Below are positions 1 through 7,280 of a stretch of 38,518 nucleotides of DNA, piece by piece. This DNA comes from DYHD01 sp964411065 (lineage in GTDB: Bacteria > Nitrospirota > Thermodesulfovibrionia > Thermodesulfovibrionales > Dissulfurispiraceae). The position numbers and the translations under genes are program-made. Every line of letters starts with the position of its first letter. The first letter of the stretch is position 1. The DNA is taken from contig CAYPJO010000011.1 of NCBI GenBank assembly GCA_964411065.1, forward strand, positions 1 through 38,518, read 5' to 3'. The notes beneath the pieces are model-generated. The model made no database searches. It was not told where the DNA came from and saw only the letters and a program-made list of their open reading frames with translations.

Positions 1-6
1 TCTTAA

Positions 7-40
7 AAGAAGGGGGCAAGGTTACTTGCCCCTTCTTTCT
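7..40. terminator. Bidirectional hairpin terminator at the window edge
   Basis: Bases 7-20 (AAGAAGGGGGCAAG) pair with 25-37 (CTTGCCCCTTCTT) around a 4-base loop, with one bulged G. Both outer flanks are T-rich when read outward, so it could end a plus-strand gene lying before the window, or a minus-strand transcript. No gene is visible between it and 354. Confidence 0.75.
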
Positions 41-213
41 TGAGTTTATCAAATTGCCATCTTATACTTTTTTTGATATACTCACAATTTCTTAAGTTCC
101 ATGAACATCGAAATCTTCTTCCCTATTGCCTCACATAAAAAAACTAAATATAAAAATAGCATGAATTACTTTTTCTATAGCAAGTTTGGTTTTAAAGTCC
201 CTCTTGTAAAGGA

Positions 214-308
214 CTTTTTGGAGTCCCCATGATTTCTGTCTCCCTTAAGTGGAGTCTTCAATCAATAAAGGCTACAGTATTTCATTTAGATTTTGATGAG
301 GCAATTCG
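214..308 (+). repeat. Dispersed repeat, left copy (inverted relative to 23166-23262)
   Basis: About 95 bases match the reverse complement of 23166-23262. The last 38 bases (271-308) match at 37 of 38 positions, and the earlier half matches in blocks (GGAGTCCCC against GGAATCCCC, then GTCTCCCTT in both) separated by substitutions and one single-base indel. Both copies lie in intergenic DNA and point toward a promoter about 26 bases beyond the repeat end. Confidence 0.85.
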
Positions 309-335
309 TTTATTGGATAATTAACATTGAACTCA

Positions 336-344
336 TGCTATAAT
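336..344 (+). promoter_or_regulatory. Extended -10 promoter for the TolC-like gene
   Basis: TGCTATAAT is a perfect extended -10 element (TGn followed by TATAAT). The expected transcription start lies about 351-353, next to the ATG at 354, so the message would be leaderless or nearly so. No good -35 box is seen, as is usual for extended -10 promoters. Confidence 0.55.
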
Positions 345-353
345 TAGAAGATT

Positions 354-1634
354 ATGGGTGTAAATGAGCTCAATAAAAAAACTTGTTTATTATCTATTTT
401 TTTTTATTGTGTTTTTTCGTTACTTTTTCCAATAATATCAAATGCCTTAACTGCCGATGAAGCCATTCAGCTTGCTATAGAGAACCTCCCCGAATATAGA
501 GCTTCAGTTCTCAAAATTAAATCCATGGAAGCTCTTTATGATGCCTCTCTTTCACCCTATCTGCCTGAGTTAGATAGTTTTTTCACTAAGAGCAGACGTT
601 ACACACAATCCACTGATGATGAATCAAAGTCTTATGGTCTTACTCTGAGTTACTTACTTTTTGACGGTGGCAGAAGATTTGCTAATAGAGACATTACAAG
701 ATTGAATCTCGAGAACGAAAGGGAGAGTCTAAGGGATTCCTTATTAGATTTAAGGTTCAAGGTTAAAAGTGCCTTTTATAGAACTCTTGCAATTAAAGAA
801 ACTATACAACAGAGAAAGATTCAACTTGAGGATGCTCAAAAAGATTTTGATGTTGCAGAAGGCAGATATAAACTTGGGGTAGCAAGACTACTTGATGTTT
901 TACAAGCTTCTGTAAGGCTTGAGCAGGCAAGGTATAATTTAATACAGGCAGAGGGAGACTATAATAAGGCTTTATCTGAATTAAATTCTCTGATTGGTTT
1001 GCCAGTTGATGAAAAAAGGGATCTAAAAGGGACCCTCGATTTAGAGTTAAATCTTCCTGATAGAGCCAAAGTTTTGGATAAGGCTCTTAACAGACCTGAT
1101 GTTATAAAAGCAGGAAATCTTGTGAAGATTTTAGAAAACAATAAGAAATTGATTACAAGTGAGTTTTATCCTTTAATTTCTGCCTCTGCCTCTTATACAA
1201 AGACTGATGGAGGTGTTAATACTATCTCTCGGGAAGATAAAGTAATAGCTTTAACTGCTTCATGGAATGTTTTTGAGTGGGGGAAATTTTTTAGAAGAAA
1301 ATCTGCCGAAATAGAAGAAAGTGTTGCTGTTGAAAAATATAATGAGATAAAAAGAGTTGCTCAACTCGAGACATATAAAGCCTATGAAGATATCATTACT
1401 GCTTTAAACAAACTTAAGGTTGCCAAAAAACAGCTCGAATTGGCAGAGCATAACTATAAGCAAGCCTTTGGTGAATACAAAGTTGGGAAAGGAGATATGC
1501 TTACTTTAATTCAAGCAGAGAGCGCTTTAGCAAATGCAAGGGAGCAGACCATTAACTCAAAATTGTCTGTGATTTTATCGGTGGTTGCTCTGGAACGAAT
1601 TGTCGGGATAGAAAATCTTTCTACTCTAAAGTAG
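354..1634 (+). CDS. TolC-family outer-membrane efflux protein
   Basis: This 426-residue protein is the outer-membrane channel of a tripartite exporter. An N-terminal hydrophobic signal (about residues 9-30, ending near ISNALTADEA) is followed by the typical OEP start, TADEAIQLAIENLPEY. Two similar halves rich in long coiled-coil helices follow, with the family pattern EGRYKLGVARLLDVLQA in the first half and FGEYKVGKGDMLTLIQAES in the second. Length is normal for bacterial TolC proteins. The ATG at 354 has only a weak AGAAG in front, and an extended -10 ends 9 bases upstream, so translation may begin on a leaderless message. The MacA-like adaptor follows after 234 bases. The exported substrate cannot be told from sequence. 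Confidence 0.92.
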   Translation: MGVNELNKKTCLLSIFFYCVFSLLFPIISNALTADEAIQLAIENLPEYRASVLKIKSMEALYDASLSPYLPELDSFFTKSRRYTQSTDDESKSYGLTLSYLLFDGGRRFANRDITRLNLENERESLRDSLLDLRFKVKSAFYRTLAIKETIQQRKIQLEDAQKDFDVAEGRYKLGVARLLDVLQASVRLEQARYNLIQAEGDYNKALSELNSLIGLPVDEKRDLKGTLDLELNLPDRAKVLDKALNRPDVIKAGNLVKILENNKKLITSEFYPLISASASYTKTDGGVNTISREDKVIALTASWNVFEWGKFFRRKSAEIEESVAVEKYNEIKRVAQLETYKAYEDIITALNKLKVAKKQLELAEHNYKQAFGEYKVGKGDMLTLIQAESALANAREQTINSKLSVILSVVALERIVGIENLSTLK

Positions 1635-1868
1635 GTAAGATCAAAAATACTATGGGAATACAGACGGGTGATAATCTTAAAATAGACTATTAAGTGTTCC
1701 ATCCATGGATTTTCTATCAAACCAAAAGCTTTTTATTAAATTCCATTAACTATGGATGCTCTTTAGTTGATTAAGGTAGTTGGGAGATTAAAGTTAGCAG
1801 GTAAGTATACTTAAAGAATTTTGATAATAAGCTTTTTTAAAATACCTTTAATGAAATAAAGAGGTTCT

Positions 1869-2948
1869 ATGAAAAAGTCATTGCTCATTGTCTCTTTTTT
1901 TCTTCTATTATTTGCGATTGGTGGTTTTTTTGCTTACAAAAAATTTTTTCAAAAACCATCTATTAAAATAATAGAAACTGCAAAAGCTGAGAAGGGTACT
2001 ATTAAAGGAGTGCTCGTAGCCTCTGGGATAATTAAACCTCAGGTTGGAGCTGTAGTAAAAGTTGGAGCTCGTGCTACCGGGACTATAGTAAAGATGCATG
2101 TTAAGGTGGGTGACAGAGTGAAAAAGGGTCAATTAATAGCTCTCATAGATGATAGAGAGCTTCAGAAATTGATTGAACAGCAAAAGGCATTAATTAAGGA
2201 GGCCGAAGCTAATTACCAGTATGCAAAAGTAAACTATGAGAGACAATTAGAACTAATCAAATACGAGTATACTACCCAAGATCAGGTAGATAAATCCAAA
2301 AACCAGTTAGAGGCAAGTTTAGCTTCCTTGAAAGAACGAACAGCATATCTTATGCAATTAGAAACAAGACTCTCATACACAAGGATACACGCACCTATAG
2401 ATGGAGTGGTATCAGAAGTGACAGCTCAAGAAGGTGAGACTATTGTTGCAGGACTTCAGGTTGCAAACTTAGTAACAGTCATTGATCCTACTCGTTTAGA
2501 GATGTGGATTTATATTGATGAGACCGAGATAGGCAGAGTTAACCTTAACCAGGATGTGGAATACTATGTGGATACATTTCCTGATAAGCTCTTCAAGGGT
2601 AAAATAGAGAAGATTTATCCACAACCGGTTGTTAAGGACAATATTGTATACTATCTTTGTATAGTAAAAGTAAAAAAGGAAGATGCTATTTTTTTGAGAC
2701 CAGAGATGACTGCAAATGTAAGGATCATCTTTGAAGAAAAGAAGGATGTACTTACTATCCCAAATTCTGCTATAAAGTTCGAGAGAGGAAAACAGGTAGC
2801 TTACAAGGTAAAGGATAAAGAGGAAGTAGAGAGGGTAGAGATTAAGGTCGGTTTAAGAGGCGAAAATAGATCAGAGATTGTGTCAGGGGTTAAAGAAGGC
2901 GATATAGTAGCTACTAAATTGATACTCCCCCCTCCGACTAAGCCTTAG
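1869..2948 (+). CDS. MacA/HlyD-like periplasmic adaptor (membrane fusion protein)
   Basis: This 359-residue protein bridges an inner-membrane ABC transporter and the TolC-like channel. One membrane anchor lies at about residues 4-23. Next come the first half of the biotinyl-lipoyl-like domain (GARATGTIVKMHVKVGDRV), an alpha-helical hairpin of about 70 residues rich in K, E and Q, the second half-motif (TRIHAPIDGVVSEV, then EGETIVAG), and beta-barrel and membrane-proximal domains (FLRPEMTANVRI). The ATG is preceded by AGAGG. The ATPase gene follows after 10 bases, so the two are almost certainly cotranscribed. It is most like the MacA branch, judged from its pairing with a MacB/LolD-type ATPase and from its length. 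Confidence 0.9.
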   Translation: MKKSLLIVSFFLLLFAIGGFFAYKKFFQKPSIKIIETAKAEKGTIKGVLVASGIIKPQVGAVVKVGARATGTIVKMHVKVGDRVKKGQLIALIDDRELQKLIEQQKALIKEAEANYQYAKVNYERQLELIKYEYTTQDQVDKSKNQLEASLASLKERTAYLMQLETRLSYTRIHAPIDGVVSEVTAQEGETIVAGLQVANLVTVIDPTRLEMWIYIDETEIGRVNLNQDVEYYVDTFPDKLFKGKIEKIYPQPVVKDNIVYYLCIVKVKKEDAIFLRPEMTANVRIIFEEKKDVLTIPNSAIKFERGKQVAYKVKDKEEVERVEIKVGLRGENRSEIVSGVKEGDIVATKLILPPPTKP

Positions 2949-2958
2949 AGTTAAGTTT

Positions 2959-3636
2959 ATGGATGATAGCTATATCTGTGTTCTTCAGGAGATCACAAAA
3001 ACCTTCTTTGTTGCAGAACAGGAAGTAAAGGTTTTAAAAGGAATTAATCTTAAAATTAAAAAGGGTGAATTTGTTGCCATAATGGGTCCTTCTGGCTCTG
3101 GAAAGACAACTCTGATGAATATTATAGGTTGTCTTGATACTCCTACAACAGGTAGTTATTTGTTGTTGGGTAAAGAAGTGGCTCATCTCTCCGATAATGA
3201 GCTTTCTGTAATAAGAAACGAACATATAGGTTTCATTTTTCAGAGTTTTTTCTTACTTCCCTATGCTACAGTCTTAGAGAATGTACTTTTACCAACATTA
3301 TATGTGGAGAAGGGTTCTTCAGGTTATAAGAATAGAGCCAAGAAGATATTGAAGCTTGTAGGTCTTGAAGATAAGCTAAAATATAAACCTAATCAGTTAT
3401 CAGGAGGACAACAGCAGAGGGTTGCTATTGCAAGAGCACTCATTAATGACCCCGATCTTTTGCTCGCCGATGAACCTACAGGTCAGTTGGACTCAAAAAC
3501 ATCTACAGAGATTATGAATCTGCTTAAAGAGATGAATAAACAGGGTAAGACGATTATACTAATTACCCATGACAAGAACATAGCCTCCTATGCAGATAGG
3601 ATCATTACAATAGTAGATGGCCTAATAGTCTCCTGA
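2959..3636 (+). CDS. MacB/LolD-type ABC transporter ATPase, permease missing from operon
   Basis: This 225-residue ATPase has a Walker A motif (GPSGSGKTT, residues 43-51), Q-loop (FIFQSFFLLPYATVLENV), signature LSGGQQQR, Walker B (LLLADEPTGQLDS) and H-loop (LITHD). The sequence is that of the MacB/LolD/FtsE class, which powers FtsX-type permeases. In MacAB systems the permease is fused to, or encoded just after, this domain. Here the protein stops after the ATPase and the next gene, one base later, is cbiET. No protein with the FtsX-type membrane plan occurs anywhere in the window, so the partner permease must be elsewhere, or lost. Confidence 0.93.
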   Translation: MDDSYICVLQEITKTFFVAEQEVKVLKGINLKIKKGEFVAIMGPSGSGKTTLMNIIGCLDTPTTGSYLLLGKEVAHLSDNELSVIRNEHIGFIFQSFFLLPYATVLENVLLPTLYVEKGSSGYKNRAKKILKLVGLEDKLKYKPNQLSGGQQQRVAIARALINDPDLLLADEPTGQLDSKTSTEIMNLLKEMNKQGKTIILITHDKNIASYADRIITIVDGLIVS

Positions 3637-3637
3637 T

Positions 3638-4909
3638 ATGCAAAGATTATATATAATAGGGATTGGCTATAAGCCCTTAGATAGCCTTACTCACAGTATA
3701 CTAAGGGTGGCTGATTTCATTTTAGCCTCAGAGAGGCTTTCTGTTCTCTTTAAAGAGTTTGAGCTTTATGAAGAAGTAAAAGAAAGGGTAAAAGTGATTA
3801 ATAATGTTGATGAGACCTTCCAGTTTATTAGAGCAAATTTAAATAGTTCTAAAAACATTGTTATTCTTGCTTCTGGTGACCCCCTTTTCTATGGTATTGG
3901 AAGACGGGCTGTAAAAGAATTTGGTAAAGATGTTGTAGAGATAATACCAGATTTATCAAGCATTCAATTGGCATTCTCAAGAATTAAAGAGTCTTGGGAT
4001 GATACTTTCTTAATGAGTCTCCACGGAGGTCCAGACCCTTTAAAAAGAAGAGATCTACCTTTTGAGATCGAAGATCTACCCTATTTAGTTACGATTCATA
4101 AAAAGATACTCATATTGACGGATAGAGAGAATAATCCTGCAAAAATCGCAAAGGAGCTCTATTTATCAGGATTTGATAAAGTTTTAAAAGTTTATGTGTG
4201 TGAAAAGTTGGGATATCCTGATGAGAGAATTACTGTTGGTCTACCTAAGGAGATAAAAGATAAAACCTTTGAACATCCAAATTTAGTTATAATCATTAAC
4301 GAATCCTTTGATAAAGTTAGCGAACTTTTAGATCGAGAAGGAGTAATTTTTGGCATCTCAGAGGATGAGCTATCCCATTTTGGAGGGATGATTACCAAAG
4401 ATGAAGTTAGAGCAGTGACGATACATAAATTGAGACTTCCCTATAGAGGGGTATTGTGGGATGTAGGTGCAGGTTCTGGTTCTATCTCTCTTGAATGTGC
4501 AAAATTATCACCTTCCATTAAAGTCTATGCTATTGAAAAAGATGAAAATCAGATCAAACACATTATGAATAACTTACAGAGATTCAATATCCGAAATGTC
4601 CATGTAGTTAAAGGTGAAGCCCCTGAAGCATTTAAAGGTCTTCCCTCACCTCAAAGAGTATTTATAGGTGGAAGTGGTGGTAGACTTAGAGATATAATCG
4701 AATTTCTCGTGGGTGAATCAATCTCAACATTAGTAATAAATGCTACTAAATGGGAAACTCTTTCTGATGCTATTATTTTATTACAAGGATTTAACTATAA
4801 AGTAGAAGTTGTCCAAGTATCAGTCTCAAGAATGAAAAATCTGAGGGGCGGAAATTTTTTCTCAGCTATAAATCCTGTTTTTGTAATCAAAGGAAGTAGG
4901 CAGGAGTAA
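3638..4909 (+). CDS. cbiET: Fused precorrin/cobalt-precorrin C5,C15-methyltransferase and decarboxylase (CbiE-CbiT)
   Basis: A 423-residue fusion. The N-terminal CbiE half (about 1-205) is a tetrapyrrole methylase with IIGIGYKPLDSL and the SAM-site motif ASGDPLFYGIGRR, and it methylates corrin C5. The CbiT half (about 220-423) is a Rossmann methyltransferase with motif I LWDVGAGSGSISLECA and the downstream block VFIGGSGGRL; it methylates C15 and decarboxylates the C12 acetate. This is the CobL arrangement, but the neighbours cbiL and cbiF fit either pathway. The ATG lies one base after the ABC ATPase stop, implying coupled translation, and the gene overlaps cbiL by one base (TAATG). Confidence 0.94.
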   Translation: MQRLYIIGIGYKPLDSLTHSILRVADFILASERLSVLFKEFELYEEVKERVKVINNVDETFQFIRANLNSSKNIVILASGDPLFYGIGRRAVKEFGKDVVEIIPDLSSIQLAFSRIKESWDDTFLMSLHGGPDPLKRRDLPFEIEDLPYLVTIHKKILILTDRENNPAKIAKELYLSGFDKVLKVYVCEKLGYPDERITVGLPKEIKDKTFEHPNLVIIINESFDKVSELLDREGVIFGISEDELSHFGGMITKDEVRAVTIHKLRLPYRGVLWDVGAGSGSISLECAKLSPSIKVYAIEKDENQIKHIMNNLQRFNIRNVHVVKGEAPEAFKGLPSPQRVFIGGSGGRLRDIIEFLVGESISTLVINATKWETLSDAIILLQGFNYKVEVVQVSVSRMKNLRGGNFFSAINPVFVIKGSRQE

Positions 4910-5625
4910 TGTCAGGGATTCTTTATGCTATTGGAGTAGGTCCTGGAGACTATGAATTACTTACCTTGAAAGCTGTAAAGATTATTAAAGAGGTGCCCTG
5001 TCTTTGCGTTCCTAAGGGAAGAGAAGAAGGCAAGAGCCTTGCCCTCGATATTGTCAGAAAAGTCTTACCTCTTAATGATAAAGAGATTATTGAAGCCTAT
5101 TTCCCCATGAAGAAGACTAAAGTATTGGAAAACTTAGAGAGTTTAGATACTCTATGGAATGAGACAGTCTGTCAGATAACTTCTCGTTTAAATGATGGTA
5201 TTGATATTGCTTTTCTAACTCTTGGTGACCCTACCATCTACAGCACCTTTTTTTATCTCTATGAGAAGCTTTTAGAGCTGAATCCACTTCAACAGATAAT
5301 TATAGTTCCTGGTGTATCATCCATTAATGCCTGTGCTGCAAGAACTGCAACATCCCTTGGTCTTGCCGATGAAAAGATAGCTGTCATCCCTGCCACTTAT
5401 ATTGATGAGATTAAAGATATATTGTTAACTTTTGATACCGTTATTCTTATGAAGGTTCACAAAGTCATAGATAGAATAATTTCTATCCTTGATGAGATGA
5501 ATCTGTTAAAAAAAGCTATTTATGTCTCAAAAATAGGGATGGAAGGAGAGGCGATATACAGTGATTTAACTAAAATCAAAAGTGAGGACTTAAATTACTT
5601 CTCTATAATAATTATTAAAAAGTGA
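4909..5625 (+). CDS. cbiL: Cobalt-precorrin-2 C20-methyltransferase
   Basis: A 238-residue tetrapyrrole methylase. It begins YAIGVGPGDYELLTLKAVKI, the P-loop-like N-terminal motif of the family, and carries FLTLGDPTIYSTFFYLYEKL, a version of the second SAM motif characteristic of the C20 enzyme (CbiL/CobI), followed by VPGVSSINACAART. It transfers the first methyl group after precorrin-2 in cobalamin synthesis. Length is normal. The start overlaps the cbiET stop by one base. The C-terminus (LNYFSIIIIKK) matches the usual family ending. Confidence 0.92.
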   Translation: MSGILYAIGVGPGDYELLTLKAVKIIKEVPCLCVPKGREEGKSLALDIVRKVLPLNDKEIIEAYFPMKKTKVLENLESLDTLWNETVCQITSRLNDGIDIAFLTLGDPTIYSTFFYLYEKLLELNPLQQIIIVPGVSSINACAARTATSLGLADEKIAVIPATYIDEIKDILLTFDTVILMKVHKVIDRIISILDEMNLLKKAIYVSKIGMEGEAIYSDLTKIKSEDLNYFSIIIIKK

Positions 5626-5631
5626 CTTGCT

Positions 5632-6414
5632 ATGATTTATGAGACTTTACGGTTATATGAAGATTGGTTTACTCAATATGTTAGGTCAACTCCTTTTGCT
5701 GACGAGGATGAAAAAGACAATATACTCTTAAAGGAACAACATACTCGTAATGTTTGTAGGAATATAAAGGATTTAGCAATCAGCTTAAACTTATGCAATG
5801 AAGAAATAAATCTCGCTGTTTCTATCGCCTTATTTCATGACATTGGTAGATTTGAGCAAGTTAAAAGATATAAGACCTTCAAAGATAGCATCTCTGTTAA
5901 CCACGGCTTTTTAGGTGCCGATATTCTTCTGAAAGCAGACATACTTGAAAGATTACCTTACGCTGAAAGGCAAATAATTCTACAATGTGTTAAGTATCAC
6001 AACTCTTTTAAGATGCCAAATATGGAGGATGAAACTCTTCACCTCTATTTGAAGTTAATAAGAGATGCTGATAAAATTGACATATGGCGGATATTTAAAG
6101 AATATTTTGTCAACTCTAAAAAAATTGGAAGCGCGGCAGTTTTAGGATTATCTGACATCCCTAGTTATGATACAAATCTATTAAATTTTATTTATGAAGG
6201 ACATATAATACCTTTGTCAAGGGTATCGAGTAAAAACGAGTTTAAACTTATGCAAATTTCCTGGGTCTTTGACTTAAATTTTAAATGGTCTTTTAAAATC
6301 TTTAAGGATAGAAATTATATAGAGATTTTATCGACCTTACCGCACAAAGAAGAGATATCAAAATTAAAAGATTTTATTAACGATTACATAAACAAGAGGA
6401 TAAACAATGGCTAA
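5632..6414 (+). CDS. HD-domain phosphohydrolase of unknown substrate inside the corrin operon
   Basis: A 260-residue protein with an HD metal site: His37 (EQHTRN), His69-Asp70 (FHDIGRF) and a later Asp in RDADKIDIW; histidines in VNHGF and KYHNS could bind a second metal. HD proteins usually hydrolyse nucleotides or phosphoesters. It starts 6 bases after cbiL and overlaps cbiF by 8 bases, so it is translationally embedded in the cobalamin operon although it belongs to no standard corrin step. The C-terminal third (about 180-260) has no motif I recognise. A link to the nucleotide-loop branch, or to a phosphate ester by-product, is only a guess. Confidence 0.88.
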   Translation: MIYETLRLYEDWFTQYVRSTPFADEDEKDNILLKEQHTRNVCRNIKDLAISLNLCNEEINLAVSIALFHDIGRFEQVKRYKTFKDSISVNHGFLGADILLKADILERLPYAERQIILQCVKYHNSFKMPNMEDETLHLYLKLIRDADKIDIWRIFKEYFVNSKKIGSAAVLGLSDIPSYDTNLLNFIYEGHIIPLSRVSSKNEFKLMQISWVFDLNFKWSFKIFKDRNYIEILSTLPHKEEISKLKDFINDYINKRINNG

Positions 6415-7162
6415 GATTTTTTTCGTAAGCGCAGGTCCTGGTGATCCTGATCTTATGACTATCAAAGGGAAAAGACTGCTTGATGAGGCTGACGTAGTTA
6501 TTTACGCAGGAAGTTTAATAAATCCGGAGTTACTTAAAGGCTTACAAGCTGCCCTTTACGATTCTGCAGCATTAACCTTAGAAGAAATCATAGAGATAAT
6601 GCAAAGATCAGTCTCTGAAGATAAGATAGTTGTAAGACTCCATAGCGGAGACACCTCTTTTTATAGCGCCATATCAGAACAAATTCAGAGACTTCGCGAA
6701 TTAAACTTAGATTATGAAGTAGTTCCAGGCGTTTCATCAGCGGTAGCTGGAGCTGCGATTCTTGGGCAAGAGCTGACTATTCCAGAAATTAGCCAAACAG
6801 TGATATTTACACGGATTGAGGGAAGGACCCCTGTTCCGCAACAAGAAAGACTAAGTAGTCTTGCAAAACATAATGCAACGATGGTCATTTTTTTAAGTAT
6901 CGGGATGGTAGAGGAAGTTTATGAGGAGCTTAAACAAGGGTATCCTGAGGATACTCCTTTTGTGGTCATAGAGAAGGCTACATGGCCTGACCAGAGAATT
7001 ATAAGGGGTAGGCTAAGGGATCTCGTAGACATTGTAAAATCTGCAAATATCAAAAGAACTGCTCTGATTTATATTGGAAAGTCACTTCATGCCTCTGAAA
7101 TGAATTTACAAAAAAAGTCTAAGTTATACGACAAAAGCTTTAAACATAGCTACAGAGATTGA
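6407..7162 (+). CDS. cbiF: Cobalt-precorrin-4 C11-methyltransferase
   Basis: A 251-residue tetrapyrrole methylase of the CbiF/CobM type. It starts FFVSAGPGDPDLMTIKGKRL and has ADVVIYAGSLINPELL, VVRLHSGDTSFYSAISEQ and VPGVSSAVAGAAILGQELTIPEISQTVIFTR; the last block is diagnostic for C11 methylation. A basic tail of about 20 residues follows the conserved core. The start overlaps the HD gene by 8 bases. Other corrin genes (cbiC, cbiD, cbiG, cbiH, cbiJ, cbiA) are not in this window, so the pathway must be completed elsewhere. Confidence 0.95.
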   Translation: MAKIFFVSAGPGDPDLMTIKGKRLLDEADVVIYAGSLINPELLKGLQAALYDSAALTLEEIIEIMQRSVSEDKIVVRLHSGDTSFYSAISEQIQRLRELNLDYEVVPGVSSAVAGAAILGQELTIPEISQTVIFTRIEGRTPVPQQERLSSLAKHNATMVIFLSIGMVEEVYEELKQGYPEDTPFVVIEKATWPDQRIIRGRLRDLVDIVKSANIKRTALIYIGKSLHASEMNLQKKSKLYDKSFKHSYRD

Positions 7163-7280
7163 CCACTATGTGGAGTAATTTAAGGTTAGCTAATAACTTA
7201 TAGCTTACAATATTTAGTTTGATAAAACATTTTTTCATTTCTTCCAAAAAAGTTTTCTAAAAGAGTTAAAATAATTAAAG

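Larger units (their letters stand above)
41..353. other. Non-coding gap upstream of the TolC-like gene
   Basis: No complete gene is seen. It contains the left copy of a dispersed repeat (214-308) and an extended -10 promoter (336-344). In the plus direction the end of the repeat reads as an open frame ending at TAA 322-324 with the peptide ATVFHLDFDEAIRLLDN, but it has no start codon or ribosome site and could be a gene relic. Confidence 0.6.

Noticed and set aside
1..353. A cobalamin riboswitch upstream of the operon that leads into cbiET.
   Set aside because: I could not find the conserved B12-box sequence (GCCACTG) or its surrounding stems here or in 1635-1868.
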